NCBI RefSeq assembly: GCF_019900845.1
Contig: NZ_CP074570.1
Coordinates: 4,216,001 to 4,280,000 of the forward strand
Length of the DNA: 64,000 nucleotides
Direction of reading: 5' to 3'
From: Paraneptunicella aestuarii
GTDB taxonomy: Bacteria > Pseudomonadota > Gammaproteobacteria > Enterobacterales > Alteromonadaceae
The position numbers and the translations under genes were made by a program. The notes under the pieces were generated by a model, which worked only from the letters and a program-made list of their open reading frames with translations, did no database searches and was not told the DNA's origin. Numbering within the stretch: the stretch's first letter is position 1; every line of letters starts with the position of its first letter. Positions 1 through 9,428 of the stretch are shown in pieces.

Positions 1-1165
1 CTTCTTCATTGCTGAACAACAAGGTTAACTTGCCCGCCTGTTTATTCACTTCATTCAGCGTAAAGCGAATATCGCATAGCTCAGGAATCTCGTAGCCATC
101 GCTATGTTCGGGATTTGATGCAGATAAAGAGCAAGGTTGGCTAATTTGCTTGAGCTCATCAACCACTCGCATGGCTAAACGCAATCCGGATTGCGTCTCT
201 TGCAACGACAAAGTACGCGGCAAGGTCATTGCGCCTTTCCATGGCATCGTAGGTTGCTCAACGCCGTACATCCAGTTATTCATCCAGCCCAGTAAGATGC
301 TCCTATCGTCAGGCGTATCCGACCAGGTGACTCCGGCGTAATTGTCGGCGCCAAAGTCGAGCCAACGGACATCTTGATGCTCCGGTTTAAACTGAACACC
401 GTCAAAGTCACCAACAAAATACTGCGTGACGGAGCCGCCCATGCTGGGGTCGCCTTTATTCAGGCTAACAATGAGTATCCACTTGCGTTGCCCGGTATTG
501 GTGCCATTTTTCATTACAGGCAAAACAAATAAATCGGGACACTCCCAAACTCCGGCATGCGATCCCTGACCTTGTCCAAATTCACTTAACCATGTCCAAT
601 TTAGAAGATTGGGAGAGCCGTAGAAAAAGATACGAGCGCCAACAGCCAGGCTCATGATCCATTGACCACTCGCATCATGCCAAAACACTTTGGGGTCACG
701 AAAATCCACATGATCGTCGTTAGCGATCACCGGATTATGCGCATAGTCGTGCCAGGTTTCTCCTGCATCCAGACTGTAGGCAATGCTCTGAACCTGATGA
801 TTGTAGCGAGAGTTATGAGTGAAAATGGCAATCAGTGGAGGATGCTCACCGCCTTGTTGCAGACCGCTGGTATTGTGCCAATCAACCACGGCACAACCTG
901 AGAATATGTAACCAAGTCCGTCGGGTTGCGAAGCAATCGCGATGTCTTTTTCTTGCCAGTGAATTAAGTCTTCACTCACGGCATGACCCCAATTCATGTT
1001 GCCCCATACCTTGTCGGAGGGGTTGTACTGGAAGAACAAATGATAAACCCCGCCGTAATACACCATGCCATTGGGATCATTCATCCAGTTAATCGCAGGA
1101 GAGAAACGCAACTGTGGGCGATATGCTTCAGAGTATATTTTAGGCGGTTTGGAAAATGGGCTCAT
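1..1165 (-). CDS. Glycoside hydrolase family 32 beta-fructosidase (sucrose/levan hydrolase), 3' end cut by window edge
   Basis: Hydrolyses beta-fructosidic bonds in sucrose or fructans. From the start, MSPFSKPPKIYSEAYRPQLR leads into the GH32 nucleophile motif WMNDPNG (about residues 27-33), followed by the FRDPKV block with the transition-state Asp and the ECPDLF block with the acid/base Glu, so all three catalytic signatures are present. No signal peptide is visible, so the enzyme is probably cytoplasmic. The ATG at 1165 follows a GAGAGAAAG ribosome-binding stretch. About 388 residues lie inside the window and the C-terminal beta-sandwich continues beyond base 1. It is divergent from a TonB-dependent receptor and near a LacI-type regulator, which fits a sucrose/fructo-oligosaccharide locus. 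The exact substrate cannot be told from sequence alone. Confidence 0.93.
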   Translation of the reverse strand, partial: MSPFSKPPKIYSEAYRPQLRFSPAINWMNDPNGMVYYGGVYHLFFQYNPSDKVWGNMNWGHAVSEDLIHWQEKDIAIASQPDGLGYIFSGCAVVDWHNTSGLQQGGEHPPLIAIFTHNSRYNHQVQSIAYSLDAGETWHDYAHNPVIANDDHVDFRDPKVFWHDASGQWIMSLAVGARIFFYGSPNLLNWTWLSEFGQGQGSHAGVWECPDLFVLPVMKNGTNTGQRKWILIVSLNKGDPSMGGSVTQYFVGDFDGVQFKPEHQDVRWLDFGADNYAGVTWSDTPDDRSILLGWMNNWMYGVEQPTMPWKGAMTLPRTLSLQETQSGLRLAMRVVDELKQISQPCSLSASNPEHSDGYEIPELCDIRFTLNEVNKQAGKLTLLFSNEE

Positions 1166-1345
1166 GAATACCGTTCTTTCTCTCAAATACAGGTTAAAAT
1201 ACTTTTCTCACTGGTTCCGGCAGTTTTCTCATTACTTTTTGCAGTACAAATCCGCACTTAACACTACTTTGTAGTCGCATAAGAGTCGTCGAATAAGATC
1301 CCGAAACCAATGATAACCATACAAACTGTTAACAAACTCACTATA

Positions 1346-1363
1346 AACTTAATCATTTAAGTT
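1346..1363. promoter_or_regulatory. Candidate LacI-family operator, copy 1
   Basis: AACTTAA-TCAT-TTAAGTT is a perfect 7+4+7 palindrome. It shares both arms with a second copy 131 bp away in the same divergent intergenic region, next to a lacI-type gene. The repeated arms and the location support an operator; the assignment to the repressor at 4191-5219 is inference. Confidence 0.65.
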
Positions 1364-1476
1364 AATTAGTCAATAGAAAAAATGAATTCAATATTCCAGA
1401 TCAACATTATTTTAACAAAGCTCTATAAATTAGAACAATTAAGCATTGAATACATATTTTCACTATGCTAGCTTAA

Positions 1477-1494
1477 AACTTAATTGTTTAAGTT
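1477..1494. promoter_or_regulatory. Candidate LacI-family operator, copy 2
   Basis: AACTTAA-TTGT-TTAAGTT has the same arms and spacing as the copy at 1346-1363, with one further A/T pair on each side. It lies about 100 bp upstream of the receptor start. Two sites 131 bp apart, centre to centre, would allow looping by a tetrameric repressor or independent control of the two divergent promoters. Confidence 0.65.
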
Positions 1495-1594
1495 TGCGGT
1501 CTAAAACGAAGTCTTTACAGGCTGATTATCGCCCTCATGACCAGCAAGCTTTTGTTAACACTTTGATTACATAAGCAGTAAGAATAAGAAGGTC

Positions 1595-4084
1595 ATGATG
1601 GATAACAGATTAAGATATTCCGCGCTTGCTTTTGCGGTAAGCTCACTACTTGGCACTTCCGCCTTGGCGCAAGAAAACACTAAAACCCAAAATCCGGATG
1701 TTGAGCGCATTGTTGTTACCGCTGCGGCTCGTAGCCAGTCGGTACAAGAATCCAGTGTTTCTGTCAGCAGCGTGTCAATTGAAAGCCCTGTTGCCAAGGT
1801 CGCTCGTACAACAGCTGAAATTTTCCGTTCCATTCCCGGTATTCGTTCCGAAAGCTCTGGCGGTGAAGGTAATGCCAACATTGCTGTTCGCGGTTTACCC
1901 ATTTCCAGCGGTGGCGCCAAATTCCTGCAAATTTGGGAAGACGGTTTACCTGTACTGGAGTTTGGTGACATTGCCTTTGGTAACGCTGATATCTTCTTAC
2001 GAGCCGATAATAATGTCGCTTATATTGAAGCCATTCGAGGCGGCTCAGCCTCAACGCTTGCCAGCAACTCTCCCGGTGGTGTTATCAACTTCATCAGTAA
2101 AACCGGAATGGAAGCGGGCGGCTCTATCGCGTTAACTTCAGGATTGTCTTACGACAGCACTCGCATTGATGCCGATTACGGCGGCGAAATCAGTAATGAC
2201 ATGTATTTTCATATTGGCGGATTTTATCGCGTCGGTGAAGGTACTCGTGAAATCGGCTACGACGGTCAGGAAGGCGGACAAATCAAAGCCAATCTGACCA
2301 AAGAATTCGAAAACGGCTACATTCGTGTTTACGGCAAATACCTGAATGACAGAGCCGTCGGCATTTTACCTATGCCTATCGCGGTATCGGGTACGAACAG
2401 CAATCCTTCTTATTCCTCCATCGCTAACTTTGATGCTACGCAAGACACGGTTCACAGTGAACATGTTCGCCATTATTCCGTATTGAATCAGGCTAATCAG
2501 GCGGTGAATGAAGATGCTCAGGATGGCATGCACCCGGTAGTAAAACAGTTCGGTGTCGAACTGTCTTATGATTTCAGTAATGACTGGAATGTGACGAACC
2601 GCTTTAAAGTGGCAAATATTTCAGGCTCATTCCGCTCCCTTTTCCCTGCTCAAGTGGGTACAGCTGACGAACTCGTCAATTCCACGGCAGCCTACTTACT
2701 TGGTGGAGATTTCGGAGCTGCGCTTCCGGAGGGAGCGAACTTAACCGCAATGTATGCCACCGGCCCCAATACCGGGCAAGCCGTTCCGGCTAATGCCAAT
2801 GGTAATGGCCTGCTAATGCGTACTCATACCTTCAATACCGATCTGGAAAGTCTGGATAACTTGATGAACGACTTAAAAGTCAGCAAGGAATTCCAGTGGA
2901 ACGGTGCAGATGTGCATTTCAGCGCCGGTTACTATCATTCCAGCCAGGATGAAAACACCGTTTGGACCTGGAGCAGCTTACTGCAAGATGTGGTAGGTGA
3001 CGGCAAATCAGCCTTCGTCGATATCTACAATAACGGTGTAAAGCTTACAGAAAACGGCACTTATGCTTATGGCGTTCCGTTTTGGGGTAACTGCTGTACT
3101 CGCGTTTATGACATCAATACCAAAATTGACGCCTACTACATGACATTAGGCGCTGACTTTGATGGCTGGAATATTGATGCCAGTATTCGTTATGACGATG
3201 GTAATACCAGTGGTTATGAAATTAGCAATATGGTTGCCAATAACTACGATGCTAACGGTGACGGCACAATTCAGGCAATTGAAAATCAGGTAGCCATTTT
3301 TGATTTTGCTAACAAAGGCCGTGTCGACTTTGACTACGATTACTTCTCCTATTCCTTGGGGGGTAACTATCAATTCGATGACAAATGGGCCATGTTCGCC
3401 AGATACAGTAAAGGTTCACGCGCTAACTCAGGTCGCTTGTTATTTGGCAAGATTGCACCAGACGGTTCTGCTCGCGACGGCGATATCATCAACCCGGTGA
3501 AACAAGCAGAACTGGGCTTGAGGTACGGCGAGCGCAAATACAACTTTGCCGTCACTTTATTCGATGCCAAGACTGAAGAATTGCTCTCGAATTCATGGGA
3601 AGACTTCAACGCCAAACTACGCCATTACGATGCACAAGGTATTGAGTTTGAAGGAACCTACAATCTGGATAACCTGACCGTAAAAGGCGGATTCACTTAT
3701 ACCGATGCAGAGATCTCAGCAAATGAAACAGACCCATCATTGGTGGGCAATCAACCTCGTCGCCAGGCTGAGTGGATGTATTCATTCTCTTCAACCTACA
3801 ACGCAGACGATTTTGCCTTGGGACTAAATCTGGTTGGAACAACAGATTCCTATGCACAGGATGACAACTTGCTGGTTATGCCCGGTTACACCACAGTTGG
3901 GTTGTTTGGCGAATACTTCATCACCAAGAGCCTGACAGTATCTTTAGCCGTGAACAACCTGTTCGACAAAATGGGGATTACCGAATCTGAGGAAGGCGCC
4001 ATCGCAGAAAACATGACGAATTACCTGCGCATGCGTTCTATCAACGGTCGTACAACCAGCGCCACGATTCGATATACATTTTAA
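1595..4084 (+). CDS. TonB-dependent outer-membrane receptor, probably for sucrose/fructo-oligosaccharides
   Basis: Outer-membrane active transporter of 829 residues. It begins with a Sec signal peptide that probably ends at SALA (residues 22-25), then a TonB-box-like ERIVVTA (about 36-42), a plug domain to about residue 170 that includes NSPGGVINFISKTG, and a 22-strand-type barrel ending in the aromatic C-terminus RYTF typical of barrel insertion. AAGAAGG lies 2 nt before the first ATG and 5 nt before the second (1598), so the second ATG may be the real start. Substrate is inferred only from the neighbouring GH32 enzyme and LacI regulator. The cognate inner-membrane transporter and fructokinase are not in the window and may lie to the left. 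Confidence 0.9.
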   Translation: MMDNRLRYSALAFAVSSLLGTSALAQENTKTQNPDVERIVVTAAARSQSVQESSVSVSSVSIESPVAKVARTTAEIFRSIPGIRSESSGGEGNANIAVRGLPISSGGAKFLQIWEDGLPVLEFGDIAFGNADIFLRADNNVAYIEAIRGGSASTLASNSPGGVINFISKTGMEAGGSIALTSGLSYDSTRIDADYGGEISNDMYFHIGGFYRVGEGTREIGYDGQEGGQIKANLTKEFENGYIRVYGKYLNDRAVGILPMPIAVSGTNSNPSYSSIANFDATQDTVHSEHVRHYSVLNQANQAVNEDAQDGMHPVVKQFGVELSYDFSNDWNVTNRFKVANISGSFRSLFPAQVGTADELVNSTAAYLLGGDFGAALPEGANLTAMYATGPNTGQAVPANANGNGLLMRTHTFNTDLESLDNLMNDLKVSKEFQWNGADVHFSAGYYHSSQDENTVWTWSSLLQDVVGDGKSAFVDIYNNGVKLTENGTYAYGVPFWGNCCTRVYDINTKIDAYYMTLGADFDGWNIDASIRYDDGNTSGYEISNMVANNYDANGDGTIQAIENQVAIFDFANKGRVDFDYDYFSYSLGGNYQFDDKWAMFARYSKGSRANSGRLLFGKIAPDGSARDGDIINPVKQAELGLRYGERKYNFAVTLFDAKTEELLSNSWEDFNAKLRHYDAQGIEFEGTYNLDNLTVKGGFTYTDAEISANETDPSLVGNQPRRQAEWMYSFSSTYNADDFALGLNLVGTTDSYAQDDNLLVMPGYTTVGLFGEYFITKSLTVSLAVNNLFDKMGITESEEGAIAENMTNYLRMRSINGRTTSATIRYTF

Positions 4085-4100
4085 ATAATGGCACATAGCT

Positions 4101-4135
4101 GCGGGTCACTCATAAAAAATGGTGAGTAGACCCGC
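4101..4135. terminator. Stem-loop between convergent receptor and lacI-type genes
   Basis: GCGGGTC followed by ACTCA pairs with TGAGT-A-GACCCGC across an A-rich loop, giving a 12-bp stem with one bulged A. It sits between two convergent genes and could end transcription from both sides, but no strong T tract follows on either strand. Confidence 0.45.
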
Positions 4136-4190
4136 TGCGAAAGCAATATGATTGCCGCTGTGGACTTCTTGAATCAATTCAGAAATGTTA

Positions 4191-5219
4191 TTAACAACTT
4201 CCACCTTCCTGAATGGTATAAGGCGTCACTTGTCCTTCCTGCGTGTCATTAACAAAAAACTCTGCGATTAAGCGCCCTTTTTCTTCGCTATGTTGACACA
4301 CAGTAGTTAAACTCGGGCTGCAGTTGCGTGATTCTTCAATGCCGTCAAAGCCAACAATGCGGAGATCTTCTGGCACTCGTAATCCGAGACGATTAGCTTC
4401 ATTCAGTGCAGCCAACGCAATGCGATCACTCATGCATAGCAGAACATTAGGTTGAGGATTCGACGATAGTGCTTCTCGAGCAGCTATAACGGCCGTATTT
4501 TGCGTACTCTCGGGAATATTCCAGATACGGTCATGCGCAATTTCAACGCCGGATTCCGTTGCCGCCTGCAAATAGCCTTTTAAGCGATGACTGGCAACGG
4601 TGTAATCCAAAACATCATCGAGATTGTAAACGCGGCAAGTCTGCTCAATGTCCAACAAACGTAATCCCAGAATAGCAATGCGATCATTAGCAGAATTAAT
4701 AGCTCGTTTGGCAATTTCATAAGCTGCCTGCTGATTGTCGATCATCACCGAAGCGCAGCCTTCAATAGCGAAATCCATTGTGACCACTTTCTTGTCGGTG
4801 GCATTAAGTTCTTTGATTATCTGAGGGTTGGTAGGTGCGCCAATACAGATAAATCCATCAACGAAATCCACAACAGAATTGATAGAGTCTGAGCTACCAG
4901 CAAACAGCAGTAAATGAATACCGTGCTTTTCTGTAATACTGGAGACCCCGGTAATAACCGTACTGGCAACAGGATCGGTGATCATGTATTCAAGGTTATC
5001 GGATAACACCAAAGCGACAATGTTAGACTTGCCTTTACGTAGGGATTGCGCAGCTTTGTTCGGGCCAAAATAGCCTAACTCAGCGCAGGCAGCCAAAATT
5101 TCATTGCGGCGCTTTTTAGACAATTGATCTGGGCGATTAAAGGCATTCGACACCGTAGCACTTGAGACATTAAGCTTCTGAGCAATGCTTTTTAATGTCC
5201 AGTTTTTCTTGGTTTCCAT
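4191..5219 (-). CDS. LacI-family transcriptional repressor
   Basis: Sugar-responsive repressor of 342 residues, the usual family length. The N-terminal helix-turn-helix WTLKSIAQKLNVSSATVSNA (about 7-26) is followed by a hinge-helix region ending AAQSLRKGKSN with the minor-groove Leu, then a periplasmic-binding-protein-like effector and dimerisation domain from about residue 62. The 3' end converges on the TonB receptor gene. It probably controls the divergent GH32 and receptor promoters through the palindromes at 1346 and 1477, with sucrose, fructose or a phosphorylated derivative as inducer (inferred). No copy of the palindrome was seen upstream of this gene, so autoregulation by that site is not supported. 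Confidence 0.9.
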   Translation of the reverse strand: METKKNWTLKSIAQKLNVSSATVSNAFNRPDQLSKKRRNEILAACAELGYFGPNKAAQSLRKGKSNIVALVLSDNLEYMITDPVASTVITGVSSITEKHGIHLLLFAGSSDSINSVVDFVDGFICIGAPTNPQIIKELNATDKKVVTMDFAIEGCASVMIDNQQAAYEIAKRAINSANDRIAILGLRLLDIEQTCRVYNLDDVLDYTVASHRLKGYLQAATESGVEIAHDRIWNIPESTQNTAVIAAREALSSNPQPNVLLCMSDRIALAALNEANRLGLRVPEDLRIVGFDGIEESRNCSPSLTTVCQHSEEKGRLIAEFFVNDTQEGQVTPYTIQEGGSC

Positions 5220-5520
5220 AAGTCTCCATTCAGGCTCTATCGAAACAACACCGACCCGATTAGCTTTACTAACAATTATGCGAAAGCAAGGTCCTTAAAA
5301 CCTACCATGCCTGCACTCTCGCTCGAAGATAACTAATTGAAATTAAAGCGTTGAATTATAGCAAAGCCAATATATTGAGGAAATCCATAAAGACAATTTG
5401 TCACATATCCTCCAGCTATCTGATTTAACCTGAATAAACTGGTCTAAAGACTTATCAACAATTAGACATCGCCCCCCAACTATCGGTAAAGTAATAAAAA
5501 AATAAAACAATGCTACTTCG
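5220..5520. other. Intergenic region between lacI-type and ClC-type genes
   Basis: About 300 bp of divergent non-coding DNA that must hold both promoters. I see no clear operator, tRNA or small gene, and no fluoride-riboswitch-like structure ahead of the ClC gene. Confidence 0.5.
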
Positions 5521-7206
5521 ATGCTGACAACAGCTTTACAAGAAGAACTCGCCAAACCCAGAACCACGGTACAACTTTGTATTTTAGGCATCATCGCGGG
5601 AATTTGTTCAGCATCCCTCATCATCCTGTTTCGCCTGGGCTATGAATCAATACAGCTGCAATACCTGAGCGGTGTAGGTGACTTTGCCTCTCTGGATCCC
5701 GTATATCGCTTTTTACTGCCCATAGCAGGGGCTCTGTTTATTATTATTTTCGCCTTTATTACCGGCTTTAAACATTATCGAATGGGTATTCCATTTGTGA
5801 TCCATAGAGTCAAACAACACTATGGCACCATCCCCATCCGAACCACGTTAAACCAGTTTTTTGGCGGCATGATCGCTCTCGCAAGTGGTTTTTCCGTAGG
5901 ACGAGAAGGCCCTTCTGTTCATTTGGGGGCTGCGGGTAGCAGTTTTCTTGGAACCTGGTTAAGACTGCCCTATAACGCCGTTCGAATTCTGGCAGGGTGT
6001 GGCATTGCGGCTGGTATATCAGCGTCCTTTAACACGCCCTTTGCCGCAGTCATATTTGTTATGGAGGTCGTGCTTCGGGAATACCGCATTCACATGTTTA
6101 TTCCCGTCATGCTGGCTGCCGCTTGTGGCTCAATTCTGACGCAAGTGGTATTTGGTCATAGCCATGAACTGGACTTTTTAACCGTCATTCATATGGACGG
6201 TTGGTTGCTCGCTTACCTGATACCCTTCGGCATGTTCTTTGGCGCAAGCGCAACCTTCTTTAATGAACAACTCATGCGCATCATTAAATGGTTTCGCCCT
6301 ATGAGCATGATCAATCGACTGTTACTGGCAGGGGTTATCACGGGGGCTGTTGGATTGCTGGCTCCGGATGCGATGGGCACAGGCTTAAGTGCGGTTAATT
6401 TGGTCGTACAATCGCCAGATGATTTAAACCTTCTGTTATTGGTATTAATCGCCAAGGTCTTTTTAACCATGGTCGCCATTGGGCTGGGTATTCCGGGTGG
6501 TATTATCGGGCCAGTGGTTGGTATTGGGGTGTTAGCTGGCGTCATCATGTTACTGCCATTACAGTTGGTAGCTCATGGACAACAAGATCTGACGGCCAGT
6601 TTTGCCCTTTTAGGCATGGCGGCGTTTATGACTTCGGTGCTTCACGCTCCACTGGCAGCACTTTCATTTGTGATGGAGTTATCTCATGATCCAAGTGTGA
6701 TCATGCCTGCCATGCTGGTTATTGTGTCGTCGTTTGTCACAGCCAACCAATTATTTGGTAACCGTTCTATTTTTATCCGCCAATTGGATTATCAGAAACT
6801 GTCCTACACCACATCGTCTATTCGGGACACCCTGCAAAAAGTCGGGGTGATGGCCCTTATAGACAAAGAATATAAGCTGTTTAGCGATGACGTCTCCAAC
6901 AGAGCCATTCTCGATTTTCTGGACACCGCGCCAACGCATCCTGTGGTAAAGAAATCACAGTATGAAATCGACGTGAGCTTTGAATTAGTACAATATGACA
7001 TCAGTCTCAATCCTCATGATGATGCTCCGCTGGCTTTCTTCACCATGCAAGGTGTACCATCCGAAGCAACCCTTGCTGAGGTGTATGAATTACTGCAAAA
7101 AGCACGTGAAGGTGCGGTATACATTTATCGTAATCATAGCAGCAATATTATCGGTGTAATCACTTGGGACAGTGTACGTAACTACCTGTATAAGCAAGAT
7201 TTTTAA
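5521..7206 (+). CDS. ClC-family chloride channel/transporter with degenerate C-terminal CBS-like region
   Basis: Membrane anion transporter of 561 residues with a ClC core to about residue 420. GREGP (127-131) carries the gating Glu E129, and GIPGGIIGP is the second anion-binding loop. Compared with E. coli ClcA, the GSGIP motif is RMGIP (Met88 where the anion-coordinating Ser sits), and the internal proton-relay Glu is Val183 in FVMEVV, as in animal ClC channels. The residue near the central Tyr appears to be Phe (SIF). The C-terminal 130 residues look like a divergent CBS regulatory domain. hemJ follows after 27 nt, so the two are probably cotranscribed. Transported ion and mechanism (channel or exchanger) are uncertain. 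Confidence 0.88.
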   Translation: MLTTALQEELAKPRTTVQLCILGIIAGICSASLIILFRLGYESIQLQYLSGVGDFASLDPVYRFLLPIAGALFIIIFAFITGFKHYRMGIPFVIHRVKQHYGTIPIRTTLNQFFGGMIALASGFSVGREGPSVHLGAAGSSFLGTWLRLPYNAVRILAGCGIAAGISASFNTPFAAVIFVMEVVLREYRIHMFIPVMLAAACGSILTQVVFGHSHELDFLTVIHMDGWLLAYLIPFGMFFGASATFFNEQLMRIIKWFRPMSMINRLLLAGVITGAVGLLAPDAMGTGLSAVNLVVQSPDDLNLLLLVLIAKVFLTMVAIGLGIPGGIIGPVVGIGVLAGVIMLLPLQLVAHGQQDLTASFALLGMAAFMTSVLHAPLAALSFVMELSHDPSVIMPAMLVIVSSFVTANQLFGNRSIFIRQLDYQKLSYTTSSIRDTLQKVGVMALIDKEYKLFSDDVSNRAILDFLDTAPTHPVVKKSQYEIDVSFELVQYDISLNPHDDAPLAFFTMQGVPSEATLAEVYELLQKAREGAVYIYRNHSSNIIGVITWDSVRNYLYKQDF

Positions 7207-7233
7207 CAAGTCTTTAAATCAAGAGTAAAGCCA

Positions 7234-7665
7234 ATGTCTATTCTGTGGCTTAAAGCCATTCATATCTTTTTTGTTATCGCCTGGTTTGCCGGTATTTTCT
7301 ATTTACCGCGTTTATTTGTATATCACGCCGACGCAACAAACCTTGCCGTTAAAGAGCAGTTTAAAATCATGGAACGTCGCTTGTGGTGGTTCGTATTGCC
7401 CTTTGCCATTCTCACCGCGATTACCGGTGTGGCTATGATTTACCAATATGGTAGCGACTGGCTAAAAGCGTCGCCCTGGTTACATGTTAAGTTAACCCTG
7501 GTGGCAGGCGTTTACGGGTATTACTTCTATTTATACAAGCTGATGAAACAGTTCGCAGCAGATGAAAACACCCGCTCAGCACGTTTTTATCGCATACTGA
7601 ACGAGTCTCCGGTATTGCTCTTGTTAGCCATTGTCATTTTGGCTGTGGTAAAGCCTTTAATATAG
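7234..7665 (+). CDS. hemJ: Protoporphyrinogen IX oxidase HemJ
   Basis: Inner-membrane enzyme that oxidises protoporphyrinogen IX to protoporphyrin IX in haem synthesis. The 143 residues form about four membrane helices and contain the family blocks LWLKAIHIFFVIAWFAG (with the conserved His10), FYLPRLFVYH, HVKLTL and the C-terminal LNESPVLLLLAIV...VVKP. Length and architecture match HemJ (formerly UPF0093). It lies 27 nt after the ClC gene and ends 2 nt before the convergent chemoreceptor stop codon. Confidence 0.92.
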   Translation: MSILWLKAIHIFFVIAWFAGIFYLPRLFVYHADATNLAVKEQFKIMERRLWWFVLPFAILTAITGVAMIYQYGSDWLKASPWLHVKLTLVAGVYGYYFYLYKLMKQFAADENTRSARFYRILNESPVLLLLAIVILAVVKPLI

Positions 7666-7667
7666 GT

Positions 7668-9170
7668 TTAGGCGCTCAATTTTCTGGAATCAATTCCGAC
7701 GCGCACGGCTCCCCAGTGTTTACCGTCAATAAAAATAGGGATCGATAAATCGTTGATCACTTCGCCTGTATCACGAATATAGGACTGAAACAAAAATGGC
7801 TCAGTATTTTTAGCCAACTTGATACCAACCGGATCTGAGAAAATCCGTTTATGGCGGCATGAAGCAATATCAATATCAGGATTACCCGATGGTTTTTTGG
7901 AGAACTTGGAATTGTGAGCCGGTGCATAGCCTTTGTTATCAACGGCCAAGGCGTAAACACAGCCATCAAGCTCTTTCACGGTAGAATCGTAAATTTCCGT
8001 TAATGCTCGCTCAACGTAGTTGTCGTAAGACGTGGTAAAGCGCTCAGGATTGCTATTGGGAATATACTGATACTTCTGATCAAACACATTCAATCCTTGC
8101 TTCTTGTATGCTTCCATCAATATATCTCTGGTACGATCCCTTAGCCGTTTAGTGGCATCAGAAAGATCATCAAACACCGTTTTACCCGTTCTAAAATGAG
8201 CTAACTCACCTTGCAACACTTCTGTTCTTGCTCTTAATTCAGTGGAAAAATCAGATGCCTGGGCCATAGACCTCTTCACATCTTTACTCATTGAAGAAAT
8301 CGAATCGATTTTGTGTTGCATGTTCTGGTTCGTATCGCTCACATGCACGATAGCCGACGCAATTTGTTCGACTCGAACATTAAGATCTCTGAAATCCTGC
8401 ACGAAGTGAGTAAAGTTGTCTGCCGTAGAAGATAAGGAACTTGCCGTTTGATTAGTATCTGCAACGATCACTTTGTTTTGTGAACGCGTTTTATCAACCA
8501 AAGAGATCATTTCCGATGTATGACCCGCAATCTCACCAGTAGCAGAACTGACTCGTTCAGCCAGATTACGCACCTCATCGGCAACAACTGCAAAGCCTCG
8601 CCCCGCTTCACCAGCACGAGCAGCCTCAATCGCAGCATTAAGCGCCAGCAAATTGGTTTGTTGGGATATATCGGTAATCAACTGACCAATTTTTTCGATA
8701 GACTGAGCACGATTGTAGAGTTGCTCCACCTGTTCAGCAAATGACACCATTTGCTTCGACATGCTCTCCATTTTTTCCCTGACTAACGAGATTTCCTTCA
8801 ACGACTTCTCTGCGGTATCCAAATTAGTGGTAGAAACCTGAGCGATTTGCCTGGCATTGTCTGAAACAGACGCGGATTCATTTGCAACAGAATCACCATC
8901 ACGCTTCAACTCTTCAGACAATGCCAGCTGAGAATCAGCCATTGAGCCTGTGGTATTAACCAAATTCTGCATTTGTGCCATAACAGTAGCAATTCGAAAA
9001 CTACCACTGCGCGCAGTGATGACTAACTCCCGAACCATATTCAAATAATCATATACAGGTTTGGAAACCGGATTATCAGATTCAACACGATCGGATAAAG
9101 TCACCTCATATGCGGTAAGTTTTTTTAAGAAATCAGGAAGATTGTCTTTATTTCTTGAAAAAATACTCAT
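7668..9170 (-). CDS. Soluble methyl-accepting chemotaxis protein with C-terminal Cache-like sensor
   Basis: Chemoreceptor of 500 residues from the ATG at 9170; an earlier in-frame TTG at 9206 seems less likely. It has no membrane segment and no HAMP domain. The signalling hairpin with [32 protein letters not shown] (given in parts: [18 protein letters not shown], then [14 protein letters not shown]) lies at about 175-210. The sensor follows it: residues about 340-500 resemble a Cache/PAS-like fold, ending with [19 protein letters not shown] sensor placed after the signalling tip, in the cytoplasm, is less common than the periplasmic arrangement. The ligand is unknown. It converges on hemJ. 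Confidence 0.9.
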   Translation of the reverse strand: MSIFSRNKDNLPDFLKKLTAYEVTLSDRVESDNPVSKPVYDYLNMVRELVITARSGSFRIATVMAQMQNLVNTTGSMADSQLALSEELKRDGDSVANESASVSDNARQIAQVSTTNLDTAEKSLKEISLVREKMESMSKQMVSFAEQVEQLYNRAQSIEKIGQLITDISQQTNLLALNAAIEAARAGEAGRGFAVVADEVRNLAERVSSATGEIAGHTSEMISLVDKTRSQNKVIVADTNQTASSLSSTADNFTHFVQDFRDLNVRVEQIASAIVHVSDTNQNMQHKIDSISSMSKDVKRSMAQASDFSTELRARTEVLQGELAHFRTGKTVFDDLSDATKRLRDRTRDILMEAYKKQGLNVFDQKYQYIPNSNPERFTTSYDNYVERALTEIYDSTVKELDGCVYALAVDNKGYAPAHNSKFSKKPSGNPDIDIASCRHKRIFSDPVGIKLAKNTEPFLFQSYIRDTGEVINDLSIPIFIDGKHWGAVRVGIDSRKLSA

Positions 9171-9360
9171 AGCTAAAACTACTATTAAGTCACAACATGT
9201 TAACAATATTTTAACTATAGGGAATTTATAAAAAAATGCACAGAATATTTCTTCAAGCAGGACTAAAGTTGCAGGCTAAAAATAGCTTCTTATTATCTAC
9301 ACAAGATTTTTAACAGCGGTTAAAAATAAAAACGAATAAAAAGCCATGAAAAATTTTTTA

Positions 9361-9387
9361 AAAGGTTCCTCAATAACAGGAACCTTT
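9361..9387 (-). terminator. Rho-independent terminator of the small secreted peptide gene
   Basis: AAAGGTTCCT and AGGAACCTTT form a perfect 10-bp stem around a 7-nt loop. On the minus strand it is followed by a T-rich tract. It lies about 40 nt after the stop codon at 9429. Confidence 0.8.
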
Positions 9388-9428
9388 AATACTTAGAAAA
9401 AAATTAGCATCAAATTACGAATGCCAAA

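Larger units (their letters stand above)
1166..1594. other. Divergent control region between GH32 gene and TonB receptor
   Basis: This AT-rich stretch of 429 bp has no convincing gene. It must hold the promoters of both divergent genes and contains the two palindromes listed separately (1346-1363 and 1477-1494). I could not fix -35/-10 pairs with confidence; TATGCT at 1464-1469 is a possible -10 for the receptor but has no good -35 partner at 16-18 bp. Confidence 0.6.

Noticed and set aside
5220-5520. Fluoride riboswitch ahead of the ClC gene
   Set aside because: The Met at the Ser position prompted a look, but no matching pseudoknot-like conserved segments were visible.
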